NCBI RefSeq assembly: GCF_954871325.1
Contig: NC_088778.1
Location: 9,457,743 to 9,521,742 of the forward strand
DNA from: Gordionus sp. m RMFG-2023
Lineage: Eukaryota > Nematomorpha > Gordioida > Chordodea > Parachordodidae
DNA length: 64,000 bases
Direction of reading: 5' to 3'
Positions 1 to 11,749 of this stretch are shown here, in pieces (position 1 is the first letter of the stretch; each line of letters opens with the position of its first letter). The position numbers were made by a program, and so were the translations under genes. A model generated the notes under the pieces. It saw only the letters and a program-made list of their open reading frames with translations, was not told where the DNA came from and ran no database searches.

Positions 1-107
1 CTTTAACAACTCTGCTAATTATACACTAAAAGCATATTGATGACTAGGTTAGATGTTAGCTATTTAATATTTAGGCATAATAATATCAATTAAATTTTTA
101 TTAAAAC

Positions 108-3100
108 CTTTGCACTCGTTAGCGAATCGGATAGATTGTATCGTCTGCTCCATTACGCTGTCGTCGGCCGCCACCACAAGGATTGCTATATCGGTCAAGC
201 GACAACCGCGAGATCTCATGCTGGCGAAAGCGGCGTGGCCCGGGGTGTCCACAAAAGTTATCAAATTATTCTCAAGCGGTTGATCATCTAATTTGGCTTT
301 ATTTGAAATAAAATTTAAAAAAATATATATTTTGAAATTTTCATCGCGATCTCTATTTTTTTAAGTGGAAAATACTGAAGAAGTAGTACGCATTTGAAGT
401 CTGCAAAACCCGACCCAAATAGAGAGGGTGGAGAAATGGTAATTATTTATTATTTTTGCGTTAGATCGATTTTGGAGGGGAGGGGAATATTTTTTCGATA
501 GTTTTATTTAATGATATTTTATAATATTGGAATCAAGTTTTATGTTATACATTCTAGTTTGATTCAGTGATTATTAGTTGTTAAATACTATATGAAAAAA
601 AAATTTTTAAAGAGCGGTAAAAAAAATTTAAAAATAGCGTCTTCTAATCTCTCATATTTAGGCATTAAAAACTAATATATAGTATTGTTAGAAAGAGTGG
701 CTACCTTTTAAGAATTTCATCAACCCGCCTTTCTCCTAATAAACATACATCCTATTTCCTTTCTATGGAATGGTTGTTTTTTCGTAATACTCACGAAAGT
801 TTAATTTTTACAAAATATTCTGAATTTTGCAATCTTTTGTCAGTTATATTCAAAAAAAATATTAGGCCAATTTTATTTTTGAATCATAAAATACTACTCA
901 CCTTTAAATAATTAATTGGCAGTTTGCCATGCAAATTCCCAAAACAGATTATAAATAATAAATAACTATTATATTAAAAATTGGTCCCTAAATTTGTCGA
1001 AATGTTCCCTTTTTTAAATTTAATAATAATTTATTAAAATATCAAAATAATTTGATTTTATAATTTAATGGTTCACATGTTATAATATAATAATGCTAGA
1101 AAATTTGCGCAAATTCTTAATCAAAACTCCACAAAATTTAAAAAAGGTGTGATAATAAGATGTAGAATGAAGATGATATTTTAAAGAAAAATAAAGTGTT
1201 ATTTTTTGATCAATAATATTTTTTTTTTATATTAAAATAGGTTAAGTGACAAATGAATTTATAAAAAATTTTAAAACTTCATTAAATGGAATGAAATAAA
1301 TGTTTTTAAAACAAAATTGAAAGGAAGAAAAGAAAGAAAAAACATTTTAATATACTGTAATACGTAAAACAATGGGGAGTTATTTGACTCCAATTGATAC
1401 ATTTTAAAAAAAAATGTATATTAGTAATAAAAAAAGGTTAGATTATTGCGACATTTCTTCATTATTTTAAAAACAAAATTGTTATAATCATTTTTTTTTA
1501 AATGTCACGAAATCTTAATGTTATCAAAATCAAAATATTATATTATTTTTTCATCTCGAAGGGTAGAATTTAAGTTAAATCAATTTGTGATTCTAAATCA
1601 TATCCAATTTAATCTGGCCCATTTTTCCTCCATTTGATTTTACTTTTGATTACATTCGAAAAATAGATTTAAACTAGGTTCAGCTGTATACTAAATATTT
1701 AATACTTATCAATTTATTATCGACATCTTAATTTAATGAAACGCCGGTAATCAACAACAAAATTTGTAAAAAAAAAAGAAGTCTGAAATAAATTTTCGAG
1801 AAGGATGATTTTATTATGGTCCATCATAGCTTGCATAAATTTTGGACCCGCTTATCAACAATCGCTGCCCGCTAGAAGACGGGTCTTGTTTGTTCGTAAA
1901 AATTACTCGAAAAACTTATCGACGTCGCAACCCGACCTCTTAATAATCAAGACACCGTCACTCAATAACAACATGTTATTTTCGAAACCGCGCTCCTATA
2001 TTTGTTGCGATGAAATTTACAAAAAATATGACTTTATCAAAAAAAACGGTTATGATCCATCTATTACGGTGAGAAAGTACAATTCAAAGATGGCGAGAAA
2101 ATACTATGCCGACGATAAGAATATATCGGAAAAATCCAGATCCAAAAATTTCATAATAGATTACAGGGACGATGACGACGATATCAAGAAACGCCCGTCG
2201 GCCTTTTACCACGACATATTCGGCACGATCCCCAAGTCAGATACGGGAAATTATTGGTTTCCTAATGGTAAAGAGCTGATGAATAAAATTGTGGGGCCCA
2301 TGAAAAAGGATAAGAGGCAATCTATGATGGATGTAAAATCAGATATCGATTACAACGAAACATATGAAACGCGAAAACCGTTAACTAAAAATCCATCTGG
2401 GGTATCTGATTTGGAGGAGAAAGAAAGTAGAATTAATATCATTTTTTCGGGAATGGATGAGGAAGCTAAAGAAATAGAAAAAAACAAAGTACCCGATACC
2501 GAGGACCGAATAATCACATCAGATTATGTTCGAGTGGTTACGAGACCGCTCAAAATAATTTCCCCGAAAAATGTGGAATTTGAAAAGAATCAAGAATCTA
2601 CCGCGGTTGATTATAACGTAATAAAAAGTCATTCCGATTACAAAGACATTAGATCGTCGGCAGTGAAAGATGATGCTTATGCCAATCCTGCTAGAAACGT
2701 GTATCAATTCTACCAAGATGATAAAGATTGGAAGGATAAACAAAGACATGGGGTCAATTTTCGATCCTATTATTATCCAGTCTCGGCATTGGATTATAGG
2801 TGGTGGCCAGTTAAGAGGGCAGAAGACATGGTTAAAGCTCATACGTATAAACTAGGCAGCGTGAATCATAATGCTGACAAGGACGTAAAGGAAAAAATTA
2901 TGACGCGCAGTAGCAAAGCTAAGGACTTGTTGATGACAAGCTTGAAACAAACCTACGACAAAATAATCGCAGGATCCAACAAAAAAATAAACTTAAACGC
3001 TTCGTTAAACGCTAGCGGTGTCGAACTTAATACTTTTCGAAACAGCAAAAGTATATATTATAATAACATCGATGATGATGAATATAAAACTGATGAATCG

Positions 3101-6100
3101 ATGATTGAACCCTCCCCCGAAAGCCTTAAAAACACCTACGGTGGCGTGATGACACTGAATCTTAGAAATGATGATTCCAATAATGTGAAAATTTTAAAGG
3201 ACTCTAACTTAACAAATAAAAACATGGAAAAAATTGACGAGATATTTGACCCTCAAGAAAGCAGTACCATAGACGACGAAAATTCGTTCGTATACGTGAT
3301 AATGGATAAAGCCTTCCCCGTTTTGGCCATAGAACCGACGCTTACCGATAAATCAAGTTTGCCTTTCGATTTTGGAAATAGTAGACCATACGCTATGTCG
3401 GCTCTCTTCGAGAACGATTTAGAAGATAGAGAGGGTAAAATATAAACTTGATTTTTGAAAGATAAATATCTTTTTTTTTGAGGAAAGATCAATGCAAGGG
3501 AAGCAGTATTAAATAGAAAGAATTCATCTATAAGATTCAGAAAAACTCCCAATTTAAAATTTTTACTCCCGTTTGTAAATAAAATAAATATTCACACCAT
3601 TTAATCCTGAAATTATGACTAGCGCAAGTCTAGCCCAAAAAGAATCGCGGAATATTTTAAAGCTAGAATTACTTTCTCTTTATTTGCGCTTCTCGAAGCA
3701 TTGTAATTGCATAATATCCTTTTTTTAATTTATTAATTATTTTATTGGATTGGGACGAAATTGATTTGATCGAAAAAAAACAATATTTTGGGTGATTTGT
3801 ATTTAATTCATTAAGAAGCGTTTAGAAATTTGCTAAAACAATCGAATGATGATCACCATTTTTATCAAATCTACGATGATGAGGCCAAAAACGACGAAAA
3901 ATTAAAATTTTACCTTCATTCCTACAGGATCTTAGCCAAGGAGCTATTCGATGACAAAAATTATCCTCGAATAAAAACTGAGCCCAATGAGGACAGTGAT
4001 ATTTTACTTGATCATTCGAAGTAAACTTGTTTTATTTATATTACTGTGAGATTTGCCTAATTTTAGCATTGAGATTTTTTTTAAAACTCAAATTAGAATA
4101 ATGACAGCTAATTGTTTAAGGCAAAAAAAGTGTTACTGATAATATAATATACCATTTTACCATGTAAAGTATAATCTATAGGGGGGGGGGGAGGGGGAGA
4201 AGTTATTTTTTTTAAGTTGATTATTTACATTTTAAATCTATTTCTAAAGATTAAAATAATAAGTTAAAATCAAAATGATATTTTACGAGTTGTTATATAT
4301 AAGGGCTTAGTTATTATCAATGGTTCAACAAGTTCATTACTGGTATTGTTAAATGGCTAGATTTTGGTGGCCGATTATTAAAAATGGCCAATTCAATATT
4401 TTATCCAGAACAATATTATGCAAGCCTGAAGATTTTGGTCAAACAAGGTAAAAAGTTTGGACATCCATTGGTGAAATCTCGAGGCTTAGGTAACTTTTTC
4501 TGGCTAAAATATCGAGTTAGCCATTTTAAAAATCGACTCAAATCTAACCGTTTAACAACACTACCCCTTATAGTGTAGTTAAAATGTTATGATATCCATA
4601 TTAATGCTTTTTTTTAATCTGTTTTTTAAAATATCAAGTTCCCCCTTGATCAAAAATGGTATGAGTAATTCAATTCCGGAAATAAACTATGCCAACACTT
4701 ATAAAAAAGTTTTCTCTAACCACGGAATACGCGCTAAAATAAAAGGCAGATACTTCCCTCCTTTGAAGTATTCCTACATCAAAAGAAGGCGATACATGCC
4801 GAAAAGAAATCCTTTCGACTTAAATTCGGATAAAAAGGAGAGAAAAGGCAAAATTATTTTTTTCGAAAACCCAGAAACAGACAGCAGAAATCTTCCTATA
4901 AACGCAACAAGGGAAGATATCCAAAATGGGGAACAGATTTCTCATTCCGAAGTGAGTGATATTATAATGAAAAAAAGTATAAATAACAAGAAAGATGTCT
5001 ATTATAGCCAAAGCGTCCCGAAAGGTCATGAATACAATGAAAAAAACAATCTCTTTCCCCGCATATCGAAAAACGATCAGAGCAGGCATCACTACTTGAC
5101 GGACAGTTTACTAAGGAAATACAAAGATGATAACCCCGACCTCCTGCCTGATAATATGAAAACTCCCAAGCCATCTTGGGAGGAACGAGAGCAAATGTTT
5201 ACAAATCAAATCAACGCTCAGTCCGGGTTCACACCCTATTTAGATCCGCGTTATATTCAACCCCAAGCAAATAATAAAAATGCGGATAAGGACAACTCGT
5301 TAAGAGGCGATGAGACAAACAAAAACTTGAATACATTTATAAAACAAAATTACGTGGAAGGTGAAACTACTACCAAAGTGACTGACTCAAATGAAAGGAG
5401 CCAAGATGAAGTTAAAAAATGGATTCCCCCGTTCAATCGCCATCTTAATAGGGTGCCAGGTGGAGCGTCATCTCGGAATGTTCTTCCAGACTTGAAACAA
5501 TTTTCCCTGTTTGATGGATACAACATACACGATTCCCAACCCAATGACTTTTTTCCAAACAAGGATGAGATTAGTATTACACCCTATATAGATAACTTCG
5601 GTAGATATTATGTAACGTCAGATGTAAATGTTGATAATCATGAGGATAATGAGGTGGATGATATGCCCTTGTCAGAAAATCAAAAGGAGGACATGCAGGC
5701 TCTCAATCCGGATTACTTCGGTCAGAACAGCAAGATGAAGGATATGATACAATCAATCAAGAATTTGCGCCAATTCAATGTCCAGAACAACAAAAATAAT
5801 GAAAGTCAGGAGTCTCTTCAATATTATAACCCACTAATGGAATATTTTAGTAAGCGGCGTAAAGTTGCAACTACTCCAAACATTAACATCGAGAGCATAG
5901 CTAACCTTGGACGCCCGATGATAAAAAAAGGAGCTGTCCATTACTCGAACAAAAGACCTGTCTTGACAACTCCCCTAATGTATTCTCGGGTACTGAACCC
6001 TTACAGACCCAAGAGCAAAGAAATTTCTGGTGCCAGCTCTTATGTACAACATAGGTCACAGCCACCGGAATATATAGCTTACGGGAGTAACCAATTAGCA

Positions 6101-9100
6101 TCGAGGCCATTCAATCAAAATACTCATAAGGATGCTACTACGCCTACAGCGCTTAATGTGTTCCTGGGCAAAAATATGGTACCTATGGTGGATTTTAACG
6201 CTAGAGCAAGAACCGGCGACGAGTCTAGCACTTACATAAAAATTTTCCAATATAATAGCGCACCAAAAATAGTGAATAACAAGCCGACTTTTTCTAACGA
6301 TTACAACAGGCAAAGTGAGTTGATAAATCAAGTGTTACAAAGGGAATTCGATGAGAGAAAGAATAATAAAGCGGATAAATTGAGAAAAAACTCTCCTAGT
6401 CCGTTTTACGCAGCGAGAAGAGAGGACGAGATTAGAGGCAACGATCCATCTACAGCCTTTAGGAGCAATGCGAAAAATCCTATTCCCAGTTATAATCCAT
6501 ACGTGGATAGAAGAAACAAAAATGCTGGAGGTAGAAGTAAAGAAGCCGAGACCAATATTAACAGGTACAAGCTGCGATTTTACAAACAACCTTCGAATAA
6601 CGATGAAGAACTTAAACAAAAAAACACCATGATAAGGAATTACAGATTAAAACTCTCTAAAATTTTGGAATATCTCAAGAGTAGATTTCAGGTTAAAATT
6701 GATGGCGATAACATAAGTATCAAAGGGCGTTTAAAAAAATATAAGAATCCGTTAGAGAGTGTAAAACATCTGAAGGAAGCTTTAAAGAACGAATTGGCGA
6801 AATCAAACCACAATCATAAAAATGATTATAATGATTACAAAAAAACGCATCGACCGAAATGGATATCTGACAAAGAAAAATTATCACGTGATAAGAGTTA
6901 TTCGCCAATCCTCGAGAATAGCAAGGATAATCAAGATTACGATGGGAATAGTCCCTACATATGGAGCGGAAAAGAATATGATGGCAGTAACAAGGTGTTT
7001 AAGCCGATGGTAAAAGTGATGGCTTCTAAGGAAGGATCCCGTGAGGTTAAATATGGCGGGGTTAAAAAGGAAGACAGATATGATGATGACCAGAAAGTCA
7101 AAACCGAGGTCTACTCCTATGATAAAAATGGGTATCTGGAAAAAAGTAAGCAAACAGCTGTCGCGACTGTCATTAAACGAAAAAAACAGGCTAAATTTGA
7201 TTACTACGATCCGATTAACTCTATCATAAATAAATTGGAGAGGAGTAGACTGAAGAGTAAATCAGATGAAAGACCAAAGGAAACTGACAATAAAATGGCG
7301 GACCCGCCGAACAGAGAACGGAAAAATGATCTAATCACCAACCGGCGTTACGAAAAGAAATGGCGAGATAAAAACAAAATCGAGGAGAGCATATACATGT
7401 CTGATCTTCCTCTAATTAAATCTCGAGTCAACTCTGAAGGCTCCTTAAAAAGATGGAAAAAGTATCGATACAATGATTGGCCCTTGAGTAATGACGATCC
7501 AACGAGCATTTCAGAAAATATGATACATTCACCACAGGCCTCTGTAACATGGGAGAGCTCCAAAAAAGGGGGTTCAAATATGAATACAAAAAATGAGGGT
7601 AGGCACCAGCTAGTAAGTAATGGTAATATAGGGGTAGGAAAATCAACAAGTAAAACTGAAGAAAGGGTTTTAAATCTTGAAAACAGTATATTACAACAAG
7701 ATTTTAGTTTCAAAAAAAACATTACAATAGATAATAATAAAAATGCAAAAAAATTAGTGAATCCTGTCAAGATAATGTCAAGTAAAGGTAAAATGAGTGA
7801 AAAAGATTTGCAGAAAATTATTGATTTAATACCCAAGGATCCTACAGAGGGAACAAATTTTATAAAAAATATCTTGCAGATTTTACCAAACGCTAATAAG
7901 AAAAAAAGAAAGCAAGTTCTGGACACCACTGATGATGGCTTTATTATTGAAACAGAAAATTATGATAGGTGAACGAATGTTTCAAAATTATTTTTAATTG
8001 GTATATTCATTATGGATAATGGTTGGGTAAAAAAAAATGCAATATAAAACTCTTGTAGTATTTTTTTCCTATTGTGCCAAATAATTTTTTTTAAATATTT
8101 AAATTATATGTTTTATTTGAGGTTTTTGTTTCATGAGAGTTTTTTTATTTTATTATTATATATTTGTTTGATTCTCCTTGATAACACTTTTCATTACTAA
8201 GATAAAATAAATAAGAGTAATCTGTATTTGCAGTAAATGTTTATTTATACATAGTATTTTATGTTTAATTGTATTGAAAAAAATATAAATATTCTAAGCA
8301 TATTGATAAATTAGTAATTTATTGAACTTTGGTAATAATAAACTGATGCCTAATCAATAATAAATTCATAATAAAATAGGACCTGTAAAAGCTCCTATGT
8401 GTTGAGTAATACCTCCAAACTCTTTATCTACCATGGATGTTTTTCTAATTTTATCTAACAATGTTGTTTTACCATGATCGACATGTCCTATAATAACAAC
8501 AACAGGACATCTTTTTCTGAGTTTTGTGGGATCAGGATCTGGCCTGATTTTTAAAATACACACTAACATTAAAAAATTATAAGAATTTACTGTTTAACAA
8601 AATCTTGAAATTTCACTATTTCTTGTACAATCTCTACTTTGGGATCTTTAATAACAATTGTTTTCTTTTGTATAGATTTATAAATTTGGTTTATAATTTT
8701 GATATCATCAATTCCTAAAAATTAAAACTAATATTAATTAATAATCTGAGATATTAACTTTGAAAAGGATGTTTGAAGTTCTCTAAACCCTTAATATAAG
8801 ACATTATTTCAAAAACTTCACCTAAAATAGATGGTTTTGAATATATTTAATTATGTTTTTTTAACTTATAGGTTTCTGCATTGATTCTGAAATTTCATTC
8901 AAACTCATACATTGCCAAATCAAGCATGGTTTAGACTTAGTAGTATTTACTTTCTTATCTTTAACAATATATTTCTTTTTAATCAAATCGTATTTTTCAT
9001 CCTTACTCAGTTTTGATATCTAATTAGGCTATAGTTATATAATCATATATTAATTCTTACGTCTTTTATAAACTTTGTCTTGGATTTTAATACTAGAAAT

Positions 9101-9147
9101 GTGTGAAATTTTTTATTGCACAAGCTAGGTACAATTTTAAAAAACAT
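108..9147 (-). CDS. MTIF2: Mitochondrial translation initiation factor IF-2, 5' portion (gene runs off the left edge)
   Basis: mtIF2 is a GTPase that helps bring fMet-tRNA to the mitochondrial small ribosomal subunit. Exons inferred from homology and phase: 9147-9061, 9019-8866, 8821-8759, 8714-8591, 8543-8383 and 296-108; all phases fit and give 259 residues. The start is the first ATG of an open frame whose N-terminus is basic and rich in K, F and S ([18 protein letters not shown]), as expected of a mitochondrial presequence. A family-typical N-domain follows ([20 protein letters not shown]), then PDPDP, G1 GHVDHGKTT, switch region [10 protein letters not shown], and G3 DTPGHAAF in the last exon. 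G4 (NKxD) and domains II-IV must lie left of position 1. The first four introns are 41, 44, 44 and 47 nt, while the fifth is 8,086 nt with an unusual GTCCTA donor and holds two opposite-strand genes. Confidence 0.92.
297..1804. other. 3' part of the long mtIF2 intron; upstream region of the first nested gene
   Basis: AT-rich sequence with many A and T runs. I see no coding exon, RNA gene or clear element. It is both the distal part of the mtIF2 intron (minus strand) and the 5' flank of the plus-strand gene starting at 1805, so that gene's promoter presumably lies here; no specific motif can be defended. Confidence 0.6.
1805..4024 (+). CDS. Unrecognised signal-peptide protein A, nested in mtIF2 intron
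   Basis: No family recognised. Exon 1 is 1805-3434 and ends at GAGAGG|GTAAAA (phase 1). A second exon, 3819-4024, continues in matching phase after a 384-nt intron and gives about 611 residues; reading straight through instead stops after 546. The N-terminus [18 protein letters not shown] has a hydrophobic stretch typical of a signal peptide, followed by a basic patch (PARRR). The rest is charged, rich in D, K, N, S and Y, with a DDDDD run and no membrane helix or obvious cysteine pattern, so probably secreted and largely disordered. It lies antisense inside the long mtIF2 intron, 565 bp upstream of a second gene of similar style on the same strand. Its open frame stands out clearly from the stop-rich surroundings. 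Function unknown. Confidence 0.75.
4025..4340. other. Spacer with G tract
   Basis: AT-rich spacer after protein A, probably including its 3' UTR. The only striking item is an 11-base G run at 4181-4191 followed by another G-rich stretch. No gene seen. Confidence 0.5.
4341..4565. mobile_element. MITE with TAGTGTTGTTAAA-type termini (copy 1)
   Basis: About 220 bp. The right end read in reverse starts TAGTGTTGTTAAACGGTTAG and the left end reads TATTGTTAAATGGCTAGATT, giving imperfect terminal inverted repeats of about 22 bp. The inside has inverted GGCTA/TAGCC and CTCGAG-like words. A 64-codon open frame inside it is chance and not a gene. A second copy with the same ends lies at 9285-9607. No certain target duplication was found, so the exact limits may be off by a few bases. 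Confidence 0.6.
4589..7972 (+). CDS. Unrecognised large signal-peptide protein B, nested in mtIF2 intron
   Basis: A single open frame of 1,127 codons in very AT-rich DNA, so certainly coding. The chosen ATG begins [19 protein letters not shown], a strong hydrophobic signal peptide; an earlier ATG at 4584 ends at once. The mature part is very rich in N, K, D, S, Y, R and P and poor in hydrophobic residues, with no domain I recognise and no membrane helix after the signal, suggesting a secreted, disordered, matrix-like protein. Short basic clusters such as RRKVATTP and KKYKNPLE recur without a clean repeat. The frame ends GATAG|GTGAAC then TGA, so a further exon spliced from that donor is possible but none was found. 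It sits antisense in the mtIF2 intron beside protein A. Function unknown. Confidence 0.85.
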   Translation: MISILMLFFNLFFKISSSPLIKNGMSNSIPEINYANTYKKVFSNHGIRAKIKGRYFPPLKYSYIKRRRYMPKRNPFDLNSDKKERKGKIIFFENPETDSRNLPINATREDIQNGEQISHSEVSDIIMKKSINNKKDVYYSQSVPKGHEYNEKNNLFPRISKNDQSRHHYLTDSLLRKYKDDNPDLLPDNMKTPKPSWEEREQMFTNQINAQSGFTPYLDPRYIQPQANNKNADKDNSLRGDETNKNLNTFIKQNYVEGETTTKVTDSNERSQDEVKKWIPPFNRHLNRVPGGASSRNVLPDLKQFSLFDGYNIHDSQPNDFFPNKDEISITPYIDNFGRYYVTSDVNVDNHEDNEVDDMPLSENQKEDMQALNPDYFGQNSKMKDMIQSIKNLRQFNVQNNKNNESQESLQYYNPLMEYFSKRRKVATTPNINIESIANLGRPMIKKGAVHYSNKRPVLTTPLMYSRVLNPYRPKSKEISGASSYVQHRSQPPEYIAYGSNQLASRPFNQNTHKDATTPTALNVFLGKNMVPMVDFNARARTGDESSTYIKIFQYNSAPKIVNNKPTFSNDYNRQSELINQVLQREFDERKNNKADKLRKNSPSPFYAARREDEIRGNDPSTAFRSNAKNPIPSYNPYVDRRNKNAGGRSKEAETNINRYKLRFYKQPSNNDEELKQKNTMIRNYRLKLSKILEYLKSRFQVKIDGDNISIKGRLKKYKNPLESVKHLKEALKNELAKSNHNHKNDYNDYKKTHRPKWISDKEKLSRDKSYSPILENSKDNQDYDGNSPYIWSGKEYDGSNKVFKPMVKVMASKEGSREVKYGGVKKEDRYDDDQKVKTEVYSYDKNGYLEKSKQTAVATVIKRKKQAKFDYYDPINSIINKLERSRLKSKSDERPKETDNKMADPPNRERKNDLITNRRYEKKWRDKNKIEESIYMSDLPLIKSRVNSEGSLKRWKKYRYNDWPLSNDDPTSISENMIHSPQASVTWESSKKGGSNMNTKNEGRHQLVSNGNIGVGKSTSKTEERVLNLENSILQQDFSFKKNITIDNNKNAKKLVNPVKIMSSKGKMSEKDLQKIIDLIPKDPTEGTNFIKNILQILPNANKKKRKQVLDTTDDGFIIETENYDR
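7973..8382. other. Remaining mtIF2 intron sequence
   Basis: AT-rich, no gene seen. It combines the 3' flank of protein B with the 5' end of the long mtIF2 intron, whose donor is at 8382-8381 on the minus strand. Confidence 0.5.
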
Positions 9148-9284
9148 ATGTTAGTTAAAGGATTGCCCTTATAAAAGCACCTTTAACACTTGGGAATAAA
9201 TAATTAATTATCTATATGAAGTATTGTATATCGCCATGAGATCATGTATTCTTATTAATTATGTTTCAATTTTTACATGACAAT

Positions 9285-9607
9285 TAGTGTTATTAAAGGG
9301 CTCTATTTAAGCCGATTTTATTTTAGCCAAGATAACATTGTGTAAGCCTCAAGATTTGGTAGGCAAAAGCCCAAATCTTTCTGCTAATCTATTAGCAAAA
9401 TAACCAGGCCTATACTATATTATTTTGGTTATAATCTTTATAAGATCGTTTTTTTAAAATAGACCCGAATCGGGATTTTTAACAACACTACTCGAGATTT
9501 GGGGCAAAATAATTTGGACATTTATTAAAGAAATCTCGAGATTTGCGTAATGTTATTTTGGCTAAAAACATTTAAAACTGGCTAAATCGAGCTGTTTAAC
9601 AATGCTA
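9285..9607. mobile_element. MITE with TAGTGTTGTTAAA-type termini (copy 2)
   Basis: The left end reads TAGTGTTATTAAAGGGCTC and the right end, in reverse, TAGCATTGTTAAACAGCTC, followed by ATTTA and GCC on both sides, so the inverted repeats run to about 28 imperfect bases. An internal AACAACACTACTCGAG word at about 9482 suggests a second terminus or a nested copy. It sits about 140 bp upstream of the mtIF2 start codon and could overlap that promoter. Confidence 0.6.
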
Positions 9608-9726
9608 GATAAAATCTTAATCTGGAATGATAACAAGATAAACTATGTTTAAGCTAAAAGATATATTCAATTCTATTCTCTACTTTTCAATTTATCTATA
9701 TTACAAACATACCATTGAAGTATAGT

Positions 9727-9874
9727 TATACTAATTAGGTTTATTTGACTGGCAATCACCTCATGGAATATATTAATATATGATTGATTTGTATCTATGA
9801 CATTTATATCATTGATAATATATATATGACATTTATAACATTGATAATATATAATATAAATCTCATTTATAACA
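9727..9874 (-). repeat. 3' LTR of the Ty3/gypsy element
   Basis: Direct repeat of 13974-14123. Starts TATACTAATTAGG and ends TTTATAACA on the plus strand. Flanked outside by ATAGT. Confidence 0.9.
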
Positions 9875-9899
9875 TATCCCCACACATATGATCTTACAA

Positions 9900-11690
9900 T
9901 TCCTCAATAAGCCGATTTGTAGGTTTCCTGGCTCTTTGTGATTTCCGCGTTTCTAGTTTTCCGTTATCTTCCACATTTTCTAAAATCTCAACTATATCCG
10001 ACTCTTTATTTTTTATATTTTCCTCTTCTCTCTCTGACTCCATATTTTCTCCATTATCTTTCCCTGGCCCAGACTTCTCCATTTCTTTAGCTACCTCCCT
10101 TTTTCGAAGTTGATCCGCATGCTTTCGTACCATTCTATCCTTGCTTTCTACCAAATAAGAATATCTGCCAGTTCTGGATTTTATAATTCCTTCTCTCCAA
10201 CCTGAATTTATTTCATTATGCACCCATACCGGTTGAGCAATCTCAAATTCTCTCATATGACCATGTTCATCATGCGCTACTTTTTGTCTTATATTCGATC
10301 GTTCCATTTCATAACTAACATTAGGACGTAACCAATTCCCGTTTTTAAATTTCGCCCCAATAATAACTTAGCCGGTGAACGTCCAGTTGATTGATGCTCA
10401 CCCATTCTATATGCTAGCAAAACTTCTCCCATGGCTTCCTCGGGCTCCCTGATGTCTTTCCTAGTTGCAAAATATCGACTCTTGAGGGTTCGTATCGTTC
10501 TTTCCGCTAAACCGTTCGTTTTTGGATGGTACGGTGTTGTATGTATCAATTTAATATTTTTCTCGAAACAAAATTTTCGAAATTCTCCAGAAATAAATTG
10601 AGGTCTATTATCTGATACGATTTGTCTAGGTGTTCCAAACCGTGCGAACCATTTCCTTAAAACCCTGATCATTGTCGTGGACGTGGTCTCTCTCATTAAC
10701 TCAACCTCAGCCCATTTAGTATGTGCATCAACTCCAACTAACCATGAATACGAATCAATAGGCCCCGCGAAATTCAAATGAATTCGTTCCCATGGTATAT
10801 TAGATATGTTCCACGAATATAAAGGAACCTCCATAATATTCGACTGATTACTTTGACAAGGCATACATTGACGAACATATTGTTCAATATCTTTATCGCA
10901 ATTCGGCCACCAGCAATACATTCTAAAAATTGATTTCATAGCATTTATTCCTGGATGCCCTCTGTGTATAATCGTTAAAATTGATTTCCTCAAAATGGTT
11001 GGAATTACCAACCTCCCATTCCATTCAATAACATCATGATCTACTGACAATTCCTCTCTACGATTATAAAAACAAACTAACTCTGTATTTTTTTTCGCAT
11101 CAAAATCCACCCATCCATGCTCAATGTTTTTAACTACTTTTTTAAACAAGCTATCATTCCTTGTTTCCTTTTGGAGTTCAACTTGACTAATATTTATATC
11201 GTGCAAATTTATAACTCTAATTTTTAACGCGTTTTTTTGATCATTATTTGATTTTATGCCATCTATTGGCAGTCTAGATAATGTATCAGCTACTTTATTA
11301 TCTTTTCCAGGAACATATTCAATATCAAAATCATATGCGGACATTTTCCAAGCCCAGCGCGTTAATCGACTATTGGATATTTTTGGTAGTTCCCGTTTAT
11401 CACCAAATAATTTTTCCAAAGGTTTGTGATCTGTTCGTAATAAAAATTTTCGACCAAAAATGAATGTATGAAATTTTTCCATACCAAACAAAAGTGCTCG
11501 TGCCTCTTTTTCTATTGGTGCATAATTTTTCTCTGACTCTAGAAGTGTTCGCGAGGCAAATGCGATTGGTCTGCTAATATCTTTTTTCACTAAATGACAT
11601 AACACAGCTCCAAAACCAGTGTTGGAAGCGTCACATTCCAATATAATTGGCAAGTTTGGCGAATATGGATTTACCGTTTTATTTGTTGAC
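9900..11690 (-). other. RNase H and integrase region of the Ty3/gypsy element
   Basis: RNase H is shown by ECDASNTGFGAVL and RTDHKPLEKL. Integrase is shown by the HHCC zinc finger (HRGHPG..., CMPCQ) and by core residues such as VGVDAHTKWAE, SDNRPQF and YHPKTNGLAERT. A short charged C-terminal piece ends near the left LTR. Part of a decayed element, limits approximate. Confidence 0.88.
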
Positions 11691-11749
11691 AAAAGCTGTT
11701 TTATTTTATCAAATACCTCTTGTTCCTTGTCCGATCAACCCCAGCAAGA

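Noticed and set aside
4384-4578. 64-codon open frame starting [12 protein letters not shown]
   Set aside because: It lies inside a MITE with inverted ends and resembles no protein.
8366-8569. A separate short GTPase gene starting [12 protein letters not shown]
   Set aside because: That ATG is in the preceding intron; the acceptor after ATCAG at 8545-8544 makes it an internal mtIF2 exon.
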